Positions 53,701 through 58,214 of a DNA stretch of 64,000 nt are shown here, in pieces (position 1 is the first letter of the stretch; every line of letters begins with the position of its first letter). The stretch comes from Siphonodentalium dalli (Eukaryota > Mollusca > Scaphopoda > Gadilida > Siphonodentaliidae). A program made the position numbers and the translations under genes. The DNA is taken from the NCBI GenBank assembly GCA_032622095.1, contig CP136066.1, positions 156,203,152-156,267,151 on the forward strand, in the 5' to 3' direction. Below the pieces are notes generated by a model, which saw only the letters and a program-made list of their open reading frames with translations, was not told where the DNA came from and did no database searches.

Positions 53701-55658
53701 TTTGCGAAAACACTGTGCCAATTAATTTTCGTATATATATGCAAGTCTCCCTATATGAGTCTCGCATATATAAGGGAATGCACTGGCACATGATCGTTAA
53801 TGCTGCACCAGCGCAGCTCCCATCATGAAAGGGTCAAAGGTAATTAAGTTTTGTAAAACCATCATCCCTAAGAACATAGAAAAATAGATATTCATATTTT
53901 TGGTTTTACAAACTGCCATCAACATGTCCATAGTAGATATGTGTTGAATATTAGTGTGCATTGAGCTCTAACATGTAATGTGTTAAAGAGTGACTTGCAG
54001 GCTTACAACATGAAGTAGATGACTACAATTAAGAAAATGATTAGCTGATCCTCATGCAATTAGTCATTGTGAAAAACTTACACTAATTGTAACTTTATAC
54101 AATTGAAAGGCACAGGACTAAATTCAGGATCACATATTAGAATGGGGAGGTATCAGTTTTTAGACAACAATAACAGTAGTTAATGTCAGGGGCATTATAT
54201 AATGTTAGGTAATCCCAGTCATACACTGGTAGTACAATGTCATTTTTATATAAGACTAAATGAGTTTATATGCATAACAGTTCCCTCTACATTTCTGGTT
54301 ATTACTAGACAGAGGAAGGTATCTTTGTCCATGCATACTATGCTCAGAAAAAAATAAAAAATAAAAATAAAACCCTCCCTACCCTGCCCTACATCATTGA
54401 TTTGAAAAAAAAAAAAACTCTTTTTTTTTTTGGCCTTACAGAGGCATCATAAGTTGTAACTTCCCATTACGTTTTTAATGTATATGTGTGTAACATACCA
54501 TCAATGGTGTTGATACCACAGTCAATAACCACAGCTCCTGGTTTCACCCAGTCCTGTTTTACAAACTGAGGCCTTCCAATAGCCACAACCAGTATATCAG
54601 CCATACCAACCTAGAGTAAAGAAACATTTGAGAGTTAAGCATACCTACAGGATTTATCTCCGTCCCCAGCCCCCCCTAAATACAGGGAAGAATCCTTGGA
54701 GAGGGTATGTGACCTTCTTATTATTAGTAGTCCAACATCCATACATTGTGTCAATACTTAACTGCGCAAGTTTTTATAGGGGACAGCCAATTTTGTTTTG
54801 CCATATTGTGCTCTAATAATGTTCTATGTCAATTTTGGCATGAAAATGTTTTATAATTTGATATTGTTCATTTTTTTCTCCTCTATATACACAGACTTAT
54901 CGGCGATCAAATTGTATTGAAATCAATGTACTTGAACGAGGAATAATGATTTTGTCATGTCGAGGAATTTAATTAATGCCAGACAAAGTTGATTAACTGG
55001 TTCTCTGACAATTAATATTTTTCAAAATATGTAGATATGCAGGTTTTTATTATTATGTTTTACATGTAAAAATAACCAGGTAGCCTAGCTTATTACAACC
55101 AAAATTTCCAAGCAGTCATGTTTACCCCCGAATTATTAAAAAACATGGTGGGGTGTGAAAAATGGCTATTAATGTAACAGTGTGTTGTACATCCAAAGAA
55201 ATGCAGTTCAAACTAAACACAAGAAAACTTTAATATTATCAGAATTAAAGGATTTATCAAATACAAGTTGAAATGGTCCAGCTAAATTTATGGTCAGTAG
55301 GCCTATAGTTTGTCCTTTGTCGAGCGGCAGGATGATTAATAAGTTCAACCAATTTCAACATTTATAAACAAAAGATACTGCTAAAAAAAAACGTATATAA
55401 TTTCTAATATGTGTATGTTGCTAATTTGTATATAGCATGCGCAACATGATCAGATGACTGACAGCAGAGTGCTTCAATAACACATTTAAATATACATAAT
55501 AATATCATAGGAATAACTCACGACTTTGGGCAGGTCTACTGTCTTGGAATGACATATAGTAACAGTCGCATGATCCCATGTCAGCATATTTGCCATGGGT
55601 GATCCTACTATTTTACTTCTTCCGAGAACCACAGCTGTTTTACCAGCAATCTCAATTC
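8621..55658 (-). CDS. MTHFD1: C-1-tetrahydrofolate synthase, 14 internal exons (partial gene)
   Basis: Cytosolic trifunctional folate enzyme: 5,10-methylene-THF dehydrogenase, methenyl-THF cyclohydrolase and 10-formyl-THF synthetase (formate ligase), supplying one-carbon units for purine, thymidylate and methionine synthesis. Exons, 5' to 3' on the minus strand: 55658-55522, 54610-54499, 53144-52981, 48029-47971, 38919-38746, 35571-35435, 33785-33556, 31497-31395, 26023-25947, 23509-23369, 20465-20397, 19373-19262, 15747-15566, 8721-8621. All have AG/GT borders, and all 13 junctions keep frame (1,798 nt). Visible motifs: GRSKIVG and PGGVGPMTV (dehydrogenase/cyclohydrolase), [12 protein letters not shown] (ATP loop), [11 protein letters not shown] spanning a splice junction (ligase signature 1), [11 protein letters not shown] (ligase signature 2). 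Missing: the N-terminal folate half with the catalytic Tyr/Lys, and the C-terminal end. The intact dehydrogenase motifs favour MTHFD1 over mitochondrial MTHFD1L, whose dehydrogenase domain is degenerate; without the N-terminus a mitochondrial paralogue cannot be fully excluded. Confidence 0.93.
8744..9078. mobile_element. TTAA-flanked MITE next to an MTHFD1 exon
   Basis: ttaacctcttcggtgctatgacgt and catagcgtcatttagcagcaaagaggttaa are imperfect inverted ends bounded by TTAA on both sides (335 bp). No open frame. It starts 22 bp upstream (minus strand) of the acceptor of the exon at 8,621-8,721. Confidence 0.6.
9430..9539. mobile_element. Family E, half copy
   Basis: Only the right half of the palindrome is present: gagagctttccgatgaatgg ... 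gattatttagggcattactg. The left arm is deleted. Confidence 0.75.
9840..10310. repeat. Family S-related dispersed repeat
   Basis: Contains gatagctcccatctag, aataaatgtgggctgcag and ggtgacaatcggatgagggatgtgg, matching 63,530-63,985 in order. Two units of about 160 bp are visible. Short open frames here follow the repeat and are not genes. Confidence 0.6.
10662..11318. mobile_element. Family B MITE interrupted by family G
   Basis: Family B runs from ttaccactttcattacggg to catgaaagggttaa. Between its hairpin arms, at 10,822-11,252, sits a family G copy with gggagaagtcacttctccc arms and a duplicated ~85-bp segment (10,927-11,010 and 11,014-11,100). Confidence 0.65.
11328..11585. mobile_element. Family C MITE
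   Basis: Begins ttaacactttctttacaaaatacac, holds the GTTCAACAAA/TTTGTTGAGC hairpin at 11,380-11,420 and ends about tgggtacatccgattag. Confidence 0.65.
12234..12433. mobile_element. Family B MITE
   Basis: ttaaccctttcatgatggga to agtcatggaaggga; one intact hairpin (ctctTATATATGCGAGGCTCCC/complement) at 12,330-12,380. The left hairpin is reduced. Confidence 0.75.
12655..12800. repeat. Hairpin repeat with a second copy at 42,690-42,830
   Basis: gcactaaatttgatttgtgccgag and ctcgattcgaatttagtgga are inverted, with outer arms aatgagt.gcaatt / gaattgcaactcattt. The same architecture and core reappear at 42,690-42,830. Confidence 0.6.
13860..14240. repeat. Dispersed repeat ending in CGAACGGA array and C/G hairpin
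   Basis: Starts near aaaaggtcagacgaccacagtgtcccc and ends with a (CGGACGAA)n array (14,118-14,183) followed by the hairpin gtcccccaaaaa...ttcgggggac. Repeats of this style are common in molluscan genomes. The short frames across it are artefacts. Confidence 0.6.
14430..15300. repeat. Diverged ~160-200-bp tandem repeat
   Basis: The phrases 'caaagggccataa(c/t)tctggt', 'tagtttgcaaactc' and 'aatctttgaaatc...gataatagttcaaaataacc' recur about five times in the same order. Minus-strand frames with LGPAGHFH-like text are translations of this repeat. Confidence 0.65.
15566..15747 (-). CDS. MTHFD1: MTHFD1 exon: ligase signature 2
   Basis: 182 nt. Encodes [20 protein letters not shown], then [14 protein letters not shown] (ligase signature 2, with Cys where Ala is usual) and [13 protein letters not shown]. 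Acceptor ttattttttcag, donor GAAGAA|gtaagt. A 5'-truncated LINE on the opposite strand lies within the first 60-150 bp of the upstream intron. Confidence 0.95.
15800..16745 (+). pseudogene. 5'-truncated non-LTR retrotransposon, C-terminal ORF
   Basis: A 259-codon frame ends at 16,603. It has the look of the region after the reverse-transcriptase domain of non-LTR elements: LLFLGTLI, a GFLKEI segment, [15 protein letters not shown], then a Cys/His cluster CHHCQQAF...H...C close to the C-terminus. The catalytic domain is missing (5' truncation). An A+T-rich tail with AATAAA near 16,740 follows. It lies opposite to the host gene in an intron. Family level (CR1, RTE or other) not determined. Confidence 0.6.
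16900..18125. mobile_element. Family S element with five ~160-bp satellite units
   Basis: The 5' end motif gaaagtgtcaatgacattgtagctcaactt (17,143-17,172) and the 3' end aaagttgagctaat (18,109-18,122) bracket units with 'ccaagatggctgc(c/t)(g/a)gcggccatgttttttggccg'. The end motifs are short inverted repeats (agctcaactt/aagttgagct). Just before the right end lies a (CACACG)n stretch. It is the smaller of two copies. Confidence 0.65.
18126..19218. repeat. Dispersed tandem repeat of ~130-160 bp, C/G-hairpin ended
   Basis: 'aacaaggaccataactc(c/t)ggtaaaaat', 'cgaacttgacctgtattttcatatgagtaatccata' and 'accaaatttgaaaacaa' repeat about five times. Two C/G hairpins (gttcccccaaaa...tatgggggac at about 18,982-19,011 and tcctccgaaaatttcgggggac at about 19,195-19,216) mark ends. 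Confidence 0.6.
19262..19373 (-). CDS. MTHFD1: MTHFD1 exon: [20 protein letters not shown]
   Basis: 112 nt. Encodes [20 protein letters not shown] followed by [12 protein letters not shown], among the most conserved ligase segments. Acceptor cttttttgtag, donor GTAG|gtatgt. A dispersed repeat ends about 45 bp into the downstream intron. Confidence 0.95.
19573..19830. mobile_element. Family C MITE, complete
   Basis: ttaaccctttctaaaataaa to tttagtatagaaacggttaa, flanked by TTAA, with the GTTCAACAAACGACCATTTGTTGAAC hairpin at 19,642-19,667. 258 bp. Confidence 0.75.
20150..20335. repeat. Imperfect inverted repeat, ~180 bp
   Basis: aagaacacctacagtgtttgtttgaatacctgaaacatctcattcatg pairs with catcagtgcctg... 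atgagatatttcgatattcaaacaaa...ttaggtattctttt. The arms are diverged. Likely a decayed palindromic MITE. Confidence 0.5.
20397..20465 (-). CDS. MTHFD1: MTHFD1 exon: [23 protein letters not shown]
   Basis: A 69-nt, 23-codon exon with phase 0 at both ends: starts [14 protein letters not shown] and ends PNLMQTLE, colinear with the ligase family. Acceptor catatttcag, donor GAG|gtgtgt. Skipping this exon would keep frame. Confidence 0.93.
20545..20640. mobile_element. Family A terminal hairpin, solo
   Basis: tttgcagaatgaggtccccagagggtgaatttagtg and caccaaagttatcctctgggacctcattctgcag form one family A hairpin. Confidence 0.7.
20670..22090. other. Intron, nothing recognised
   Basis: A+T-rich MTHFD1 intron sequence; no repeat matched elsewhere in the window, no plausible coding frame. 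A small atatcgg/ccgatat-rich stretch lies at 21,645-21,715. Confidence 0.5.
22095..22889. repeat. ~175-bp direct duplication (22,095-22,278 and 22,716-22,889)
   Basis: 'ggcgatttgggcccactgttggttatttttgtacag...' through 'ctatgggggattc(a/g)ctggataaa' occurs twice with few differences, spaced by about 440 bp. No coding content. Confidence 0.85.
23024..23284. mobile_element. Family B MITE
   Basis: ttaacccttccatgactggagc to tctgtcatgaaagggtgaa, with two ATATAAGAGAAT-type hairpins. The right TTAA is mutated. Confidence 0.75.
23369..23509 (-). CDS. MTHFD1: MTHFD1 exon: [17 protein letters not shown]
   Basis: 141 nt, exactly 47 codons, phase 0 at both ends. Encodes [20 protein letters not shown] and [16 protein letters not shown], a conserved core of the ligase domain. 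Acceptor gcctctttcag, donor ATT|gtaagt. Confidence 0.95.
24091..25924. mobile_element. Possible TTAA-flanked composite element
   Basis: TTAACCCTTTGAACCC at the left and GTTGAAAGGGTTAA at the right form short inverted ends. Inside are diverged inverted arms of about 85-90 bp (24,570-24,660 and 25,440-25,522; shared core ATCCCAATATCTTAGC(C/T)GGTTTTAGTAC) and a family E copy at 25,718. No open frame supports a transposase. The outer borders may instead be chance family B/C-like ends. Confidence 0.35.
25718..25881. mobile_element. Family E, copy with internal deletion
   Basis: cagtaatgccctaaataatcgattccttaacc to ttatttagggcattagtg. The left arm lacks about 50 bp, so the palindrome is asymmetric. 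Confidence 0.8.
25947..26023 (-). CDS. MTHFD1: MTHFD1 exon: [15 protein letters not shown]
   Basis: 77 nt encoding [20 protein letters not shown] and GRTRE. Acceptor aattttccag, donor GGGAG|gtaagt. The first two bases complete a Val codon. A repeat end at 25,924 lies 23 bp inside the following intron. Confidence 0.94.
26936..30853. mobile_element. Family S element with ~23 satellite units of ~160 bp
   Basis: The left end taatgaaagtgtcaatgacactgtagctcaactt and right end caagtaagttgagctaat match the ends of the copy at 17,140-18,122. The interior is a regular array: 'aagatggc' recurs at about 28,706, 28,867, 29,026, 29,187, 29,343, 29,506, 29,661, 29,825, 29,987, 30,146, 30,307, 30,471 (spacing 155-164). 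Two unit types are intermixed: one with 'gtcatgcaaagagtaaaatccaag', one with 'ccaatggattgaatcttgaaatccaag'. The many ~73-codon frames here are satellite translations. Confidence 0.75.
30884..31335. mobile_element. Family A MITE, complete
   Basis: Two terminal hairpins (30,900-31,012 and 31,228-31,330) share the arm GAGGTCCCCAGAGGGTGAATTTAG. The ends gtgcctgtcatttt(g)cag and ctgcaattgacaggcac are inverted. The centre carries 'ccaatgggtgtacatcacaatattcaccatttggg', also seen in the next copy. Confidence 0.75.
31395..31497 (-). CDS. MTHFD1: MTHFD1 exon: GIEKTDP...ITWQR
   Basis: 103 nt. Encodes [20 protein letters not shown] and [11 protein letters not shown]. Acceptor cattttgtag, donor AGAG|gtgagc. 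The acceptor is unusual: intron sequence from two bases upstream of the AG matches the end of the family S repeat, so the polypyrimidine tract and probable branch site lie in transposon sequence. Confidence 0.94.
31500..31548. mobile_element. Family S end fragment at MTHFD1 splice acceptor
   Basis: caaaatgaaagtgtcaatgacactgtagctcaacttggagaggggataa matches the left end of the element at 26,936. On the minus strand it lies two bases upstream of the AG of exon 31,395-31,497. Confidence 0.7.
31585..33160. mobile_element. Family A MITE split by a LINE
   Basis: Left hairpin at 31,605-31,700 and the centre at 31,800-31,905. Then the LINE interrupts just after gccatacagaat, and the MITE resumes at 33,043 (gaagtccccagagg) through the right hairpin (to about 33,150). 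Confidence 0.7.
31908..33042 (-). pseudogene. 5'-truncated CR1/L2-like LINE, reverse transcriptase fragment
   Basis: Minus-strand frame 33,037-32,489 begins inside the reverse transcriptase: the catalytic box YVDD is at residues 20-23, followed by [20 protein letters not shown] and [14 protein letters not shown] stop plus frame change separates it from frame 32,462-32,142, which has [14 protein letters not shown] and [12 protein letters not shown]...FKTELKT, the usual end of CR1/L2-clade ORF2. The 3' tail ends in an (ATT)n run (31,909-31,926), as these families do. The endonuclease half is absent. Dead copy inserted antisense to a MITE. Confidence 0.85.
33209..33421. mobile_element. Family E palindromic MITE, complete
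   Basis: A 213-bp, almost perfect palindrome from cagtaatgccctaaataatcg to cgattatttagggcattactg, flanked by TA (207-208 and 422-423 of this kilobase). Ends and TA border suggest a Tc1/mariner-superfamily (pogo-like) source. It lies 135 bp from an MTHFD1 exon. Confidence 0.85.
33556..33785 (-). CDS. MTHFD1: MTHFD1 exon: GGAAGGGY and [13 protein letters not shown]
   Basis: 230 nt, the longest exon. Completes ligase signature 1 ([11 protein letters not shown]) and encodes [20 protein letters not shown], a near-invariant active-site segment, ending at QINRLK. Acceptor ttaattaacag, donor AAG|gtttgt. The region reads cleanly with no stop or frame error. Confidence 0.96.
33835..34207. mobile_element. 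Family A MITE
   Basis: Left hairpin shortened (gaggtccacaaacagtgaattttgtgacctcattctgc), right hairpin full (34,103-34,190). Ends gtgtctgtcatttgcaaaat and attctgcaaatgtcagacccac. Confidence 0.7.
34414..34920. mobile_element. Element with ~125-bp inverted arms
   Basis: 34,414-34,547 and 34,801-34,920 are diverged reverse complements (shared core TACAGGGG/CCCCTGTGCATAAGATAAT and ACACTACCATGA). About 250 bp of unique sequence lies between. No open frame; class unknown. Confidence 0.6.
35006..35236. mobile_element. Family B MITE
   Basis: From ttaagactttcatgacagg with two hairpins at 35,067-35,112 and 35,157-35,211. The right end is degraded (cacagaccctttcttcc). Confidence 0.7.
35435..35571 (-). 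CDS. MTHFD1: MTHFD1 exon: ATP-binding loop of ligase
   Basis: 137 nt. Encodes [20 protein letters not shown], the nucleotide-binding loop of formate-THF ligase, then [17 protein letters not shown]. Acceptor ttattgaag, donor AAAG|gtaata. The last base begins the first Gly codon of the GGAAGGGY signature, which is completed by the next exon. Confidence 0.95.
35863..36292. repeat. Dispersed repeat with GGACGGAC and C/G-hairpin end
   Basis: Begins aactagaggtgtgactgtccc and ends cgacggacggacaag...gtatacccccctaacttcgttgcgggggctataacaag. Same style of tail as the repeats at 13,860, 18,126 and 43,960. Confidence 0.6.
36292..37850. other. Intron, nothing recognised
   Basis: No exon, transposon end or RNA gene seen. 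36,765-36,860 resembles 13,360-13,460 (cccctccaacatattttcctac...aataataccaacaggaagtaataaacgaag), so part is a dispersed repeat. Confidence 0.5.
37857..37920. repeat. Perfect 28-bp hairpin
   Basis: Arms 37,857-37,884 and 37,893-37,920 are exact reverse complements (ggaatttgctttgatacaat...), with an 8-nt loop tctgggat. Confidence 0.9.
38746..38919 (-). CDS. MTHFD1: MTHFD1 exon: start of formate-THF ligase domain
   Basis: 174 nt. Encodes [20 protein letters not shown], then [16 protein letters not shown] and GKYVVVTG, the N-terminal helical segment and first strand of the ligase domain. Acceptor aacttcacag, donor ACCGG|gtaaat. The intron to the next exon (about 3.2 kb) is the site of an inverted-arm element and a family B MITE. 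Confidence 0.93.
39103..39896. mobile_element. Family B MITE interrupted by family D
   Basis: Family B begins ttaaccctttcatgacggga and resumes at about 39,660 (ccattaaagatcctgggccagtgc) through two hairpins to atggaagggctaa. Family D sits at 39,141-39,491, next to ~165 bp of unassigned sequence. Confidence 0.65.
39141..39491. mobile_element. Family D MITE
   Basis: taaagtgatgtgaaacattccagtagggtgatcaaat ... gtacataatatttctttaaa. The same ~350-bp sequence occurs inverted at 43,343-43,704 and at about 2,954-3,345. TTAAAG occurs at both borders, suggesting a TTAA target. Confidence 0.65.
40182..42313. mobile_element. TA-flanked element with GGGCAAAG(C/T)GGGACA hairpins and an inner minisatellite
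   Basis: Ends GGGGAGACCCGGGCAAAGCGGGACAC and the inverted GTGTCCCACTTTGCCCGAGTCTGCCC, each flanked by TA. The same motif forms internal hairpins at 40,351-40,392 and 41,903-41,956. The middle (about 40,530-41,850) is a ~140-bp minisatellite with 'gatccaaaatggccaccatccagaggggttcaaatagggcaccc', seven units in one direction and then about two inverted. No convincing gene; GC content is clearly higher than in the flanks. Confidence 0.6.
42690..42830. repeat. Hairpin repeat, second copy of 12,655-12,800
   Basis: gttcactaaattcgatttgagccgagg / ctcaaatagaatttagaggacgaggttgata, with outer arms ttttatac.gaatttatcaac / gttgataaattacgtataaaat. Confidence 0.65.
43343..43704. mobile_element. Family D MITE, inverted orientation
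   Basis: tttaaagacatattatatacttgttcgggtgtg ... gtgtttcacatcactttaag, the reverse complement of the copy at 39,141-39,491 with moderate divergence. Confidence 0.65.
43960..44362. repeat. Dispersed repeat with poly-C/G hairpin end
   Basis: Holds gagagcggacagacggaaatccaac and ends gtatacccccccccccccatcttttaggatgggggtataa. A 13-C run lies at about 44,330-44,342. Confidence 0.55.
44362..44815. repeat. Dispersed repeat; second copy at 61,290-62,535
   Basis: aaaaatataaaagtc(a/t)g(c/t)aaaaacatcac ... acaaaactgttacag(t/c)gatttgtcaa ... acccacttcgaag(g/a)cct matches 61,290-61,650 and then 62,480-62,535, where the second copy is split by a family F element. Class unknown. Confidence 0.65.
44848..44965. 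mobile_element. Family B MITE, left half
   Basis: tctttcattacggagctctgctggtgcagc, then one hairpin (cattctcttatatgtg / cgcatatataagagaat). The right half is absent. Confidence 0.65.
45313..45744 (+). pseudogene. Non-LTR retrotransposon fragment, RT thumb region
   Basis: Translation in two frames gives [14 protein letters not shown] and, in the 113-codon frame to 45,744, [41 protein letters not shown] and CSASGIFV. This order is typical of the region just after the reverse-transcriptase palm in several non-LTR clades. Truncated at both ends and frameshifted near 45,430. Confidence 0.65.
45745..47130. other. Intron, mostly unassigned
   Basis: About 46,160-46,240 (ggcaaagtgaccac...atttggccaaac) and 46,805-46,875 (tttggccaaag...cccacttttggcc) look like diverged inverted arms of an element with a C run at 46,569-46,587. 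Evidence is weak. Otherwise nothing seen. Confidence 0.35.
47133..47386. mobile_element. Family B MITE, complete
   Basis: ttaaccctaatgactggagc to cccgttatgaagagttaa with TTAA at both ends. Two hairpins. Confidence 0.75.
47697..47896. mobile_element. Family E palindromic MITE
   Basis: cagtaatgccataaataattgactcc to cagttatttagggcattactg, flanked by TA. The right arm lacks about 13 bp. It ends 75 bp from the MTHFD1 linker exon. Confidence 0.8.
47971..48029 (-). CDS. MTHFD1: MTHFD1 exon: interdomain linker
   Basis: A 59-nt micro-exon encoding [19 protein letters not shown], the linker between dehydrogenase and ligase domains. The spacing of W, the L-N-L motif and PVPS matches the family. It is too short to be found as an open frame and is identified by homology of the linker, AG/GT borders (acceptor caatgttgcag, donor CAG|gttagt) and exact phase match on both sides. 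This exon proves that the gene continues beyond the dehydrogenase exon. Confidence 0.85.
48081..48228. mobile_element. Family B MITE, short one-hairpin form
   Basis: ttaatcctttcatgacagg to agtcatggaagggttaa (148 bp). Only one short hairpin (tcttatatatacgag...tatataagaga) remains, suggesting deletion between the two. Confidence 0.75.
48574..48831. mobile_element. Family C MITE, reverse orientation
   Basis: atttatcctttctatactaaatggattctcc to gagtatttagtatagaaaggtttaa, with the GTTCAACTG...TTGTTGAAC hairpin at 48,740-48,764. Confidence 0.75.
49601..49936. mobile_element. TTAA-flanked MITE
   Basis: TTAACCCTTTGGCAGGTAGAG and CTCACCTGCCAAAGTGTTAA are inverted ends with TTAA borders, and inner arms gacatttatg / cataaatgac. 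336 bp, no open frame. Confidence 0.7.
51092..51430. mobile_element. Family G MITE
   Basis: gaccagcctaggg and ccctgtaggctggtc are inverted ends. Inside are gggagaagtcacttctccc and gtcacttctccc...gggagaagtggc arms, matching 10,822-11,252. Confidence 0.7.
51602..51844. mobile_element. Family C MITE
   Basis: ttaaccctttcaattctaaatactcacc to ccatttaacaaagaaagggttaa. The hairpin is partly deleted. Confidence 0.7.
51854..52106. mobile_element. Family B MITE
   Basis: ttaaccctttaatgacggga to agtcatggaagggtaa. Left hairpin intact, right hairpin shortened (gggaggctcccacacatataag). Confidence 0.75.
52158..52359. mobile_element. Family E palindromic MITE
   Basis: tagtaatatcgactccttaacc to ttgattactttgggcattactg. 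Central arms gccattcatcggaaagctct / agagctttccgatgaatggc are nearly perfect. The left end lacks about 10 bp. Confidence 0.8.
52981..53144 (-). CDS. MTHFD1: MTHFD1 exon: dehydrogenase C-terminus, PGGVGPMTV
   Basis: 164 nt. Encodes [29 protein letters not shown] and a final helix ending [13 protein letters not shown] is the second family signature of THF dehydrogenase/cyclohydrolase. Acceptor tttattgcag; the inferred donor GCT|gtaggt leaves a complete codon that joins in frame to the next exon. If that donor is not used, translation continues for 15 codons ([15 protein letters not shown]) to a TAA at 52,933, which would give a dehydrogenase-only product. Confidence 0.9.
53669..53836. mobile_element. 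Family B MITE, one-hairpin form
   Basis: ttaacccctccatgagtggc to cccatcatgaaagggtc, one hairpin (cgtatatatatgc / gcatatataaggg). Confidence 0.7.
53840..55515. other. Introns around exon 54,499-54,610, nothing recognised
   Basis: A+T-rich. At 54,345-54,450 a poly-A/poly-T segment ends ttttttttttGGCCtta, like a family F right end, but no left partner was found. Confidence 0.4.
54499..54610 (-). CDS. MTHFD1: MTHFD1 exon: [10 protein letters not shown] segment
   Basis: 112 nt (37 codons plus one base). Encodes [13 protein letters not shown] and [10 protein letters not shown], the strands closing the dinucleotide fold. Acceptor tttactctag, donor GATG|gtatgt. The single leftover G combines with AT of the next exon to give Asp, so the frame is preserved. 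Confidence 0.93.
55522..55658 (-). CDS. MTHFD1: MTHFD1 exon: NADP-binding part of dehydrogenase
   Basis: 137 nt; starts with the last two bases of a Gly codon and ends on a full codon. Encodes [18 protein letters not shown] and then ...[11 protein letters not shown], the Rossmann-fold nucleotide-binding stretch of the methylene-THF dehydrogenase domain. The Arg and Ser of GRSKIVG are those that fit NADP in this family. Acceptor tcttcactgtag, donor GTC|gtgagt. It is the most 5' exon I can recognise; no upstream exon was found between here and 64,000. Confidence 0.93.
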
Positions 55659-56360
55659 CTACAGTGAAGAGATATAGAAGTTATTACCACTAACCCTTCC
55701 ATAGACTGGAGCTTCCTGAAATTTTGCAAAACCCTGTGCCAATGCATTCTCTTATATTTGCGAGTCTTGTGAAGTTCGCATATATAAAAGAATACATTGG
55801 CCTAACAATATTTACACTGACCTAGTGCTGGGCGGTATTTCGGTATACCGATTATAATCGGTATGATTTTCAATACCGTTACCGTTGTTCTTTTCCATAA
55901 TCGGTAAACCTTGAAGACGGTATTATCGCGGTTACACATCACACAGGCCAATTACCGAGTATATTGTTGTTTTCCTTTGTCAAGATACAAAGAAATTACT
56001 TCGTTTCTTTACACCCTATTTCATCGAAATCATAATTAAGAGGTAGCCAGTTTGTGTCGGGAGACAGCGTTGCTGTAAATTGGGCTGGAGTAGCTACTAA
56101 CGTTGCGAATTCTGTTTACCAAGTCATCCGCGAAATTGGCGCGAATATATTTCAAGGCTTACGTTGTGGGCACCATGCACGTGCTGCTCGACAATTTTAA
56201 AATGACTAGTCCGTTTCAATGATTGACGTGTGAAAGTTTATGCAACGCCCTTTATGTGTATTCATCCCATGTTATACTTTATTGATATAGGATATAATTA
56301 GCAATCCCATAAATCATAATTAGCAATCCCATAATTCATTTTATTATTAATTGAATTGAA

Positions 56361-58214
56361 ATGGCGGAATTAAATAAATCTGAAGATGATGGAAAGAAAA
56401 AAGTTAGATCTCCTGTGTGGCAGTTTTTTGTGCTCACTAAAAATGATAAAAGCATCGAAACGGACACGCCAAAGTCCACAATGTGCCAGAAGAAAGTAGT
56501 CGCCAGGTATGGCAATACATCAAATTTGCATACACACCTAAAGTTGCACCACCCTGTGGAATTTGGTAAAGTCGTCGGCGCAAAAACTAAATTTATAAAA
56601 GACAATGCCAAATTATCAGATACATCATGCGCCGACCAGCAGCAGTCAATATCACAGAGCCTGTTTAAGAACACTTTATATGAACGCGGTGGCAAAAGGT
56701 GGGGCCAATTGACGGACTCTGTTACAAATTTCCTGGCCAAGGACTTTGTCCCAATTTACACAGTTGAGAAGGGAGGGTTCAGGAATATGCTCCGATTATT
56801 TGACCCACGGTACAAGCTGCCGGATAGAAAATTCTTTAGTACACAAGCTATACCCAAATTATACAATGAGACAAGGAGTAGAATAAAATCATCACTGCAG
56901 GGAATAGAATCCTATTCATTAACCACTGACATGTGGACGAGTGCTGCCTGTGAACCGTACCTCAGTTTGACCATTCACTATGTCAATTCTGACTGGGTGT
57001 TGGAAAGTAAATGTTTGGAAACGGTGTACACCCCCCAAAACCACAATGGAGAAAACATTAGTGCTGCCATCAAGCATTTGCTGTCAGAATGAGAGCTTTC
57101 AGAAAAGTCGCTCGTTGCTGTTACAACGGACAATGAGGCCGCTGTCATAAAGGCCATTGAAATCAGCAACTGGCCACGCATGTCCTGCTTTGGTCACAGA
57201 CTAAACCTGGCAGTTAACAACTCCATGAAGAATGAGCAGCGCATTTCCAGAGCTGTTGGTGTGGCAAACAAAATAGTTTGCCATTTCTCACAAAGTTGGA
57301 TAGAGAGAAGAGATCTCCGATTGGCGCAGGATGAGCTGAACTTACCAACACATATGCTCATTACGGAGTCTGAAACCAGGTGGGGTTCCCGCCAGAAAAT
57401 GATAGGACGAATATTAGAGCAAGAGAAAGCTATTCGAAAAGTGTTGAGTGTGAACAAGAAAGCTTCTCACCTTATTCCCACATGGCAAGACATCGAAGTA
57501 TATGAATCAATGCAAGAAGCATTGGGGCCCCTAATGGTTTTCACTGATATTCTTTCTGGGGAAAAACATGTCACAGTGTCTTACGTAAAACCAGTACTTA
57601 AACTTTTTCATGATGACATCCTCAAAGTAAAGGACACAGACACTGAGCTGACAAGAGACATGAAAAATCGCATGCTGAACTATCTAGATGAGAAATATGC
57701 AGAAACAACAGTTGACGAAATAACTGACAAAGCAAGTTTTCTCGATCCAAGATTAAAATTGAACCGCGGCGATGTACGTACACATATTTGCCAAACGTTG
57801 AAAGCTGAAGCCATGTCTGCGACTGCCATAGTTGAGAAATCGTCGACCTCAAATGGGATCACTTCTTCAGATGATCCTCCACAAAAACGCAGAAAATTGA
57901 GTGACTTCTTCAAGACAAACATTGAACCCACTATCACATGTGATGACCCAGGATCTGCGATTGAAGCTGAATTTAATAACTATTCAGCATATCCTTGCAT
58001 TTCGCAAGAAAGTGACCCACTTCTGTGGTGGAAGTCGAATACAAACTCATTTCCAAATCTATCCAAATTGGCGCGCAAATATTTGTGCATTCCTGCCACA
58101 AGCAGTGCTTCCAAGCGACTGTTCAGTTCTGCTGGTAATGTCGTAACTGTCAAACGAACCAGCCTGAATCCTGAAAAGGTCAACATGCTTGTGTTTCTCT
58201 CAAAGAACCTGTAA
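56361..58214 (+). pseudogene. hAT transposase with BED finger, one nonsense codon
   Basis: One frame of 618 codons from ATG 56,361 to TAA 58,212-58,214, broken only by TGA at 57,090-57,092 (after AIKHLLSE), where Trp would fit by one base change. The two pieces are 243 and 344 residues. The N-terminal BED zinc finger (residues ~12-65) has GNTSNLHTHLKLHHP, but the first Cys of its usual C-x2-C pair appears to be Ser. The catalytic core shows SLTTDMWTS (first Asp) and, after the stop, VTTDNEAAV (second Asp). The C-terminal dimerisation region has YLCIPATSSASKRLFSSAGN; hAT enzymes normally have Glu in the S-E-R-x-F-S motif, here Lys (58,113-58,115). So this copy is probably inactive, though only lightly decayed and therefore fairly recent. 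Confidence 0.9.

Noticed and set aside
56336-56740. 134-codon minus-strand frame
   Set aside because: Antisense shadow of the hAT transposase N-terminus.
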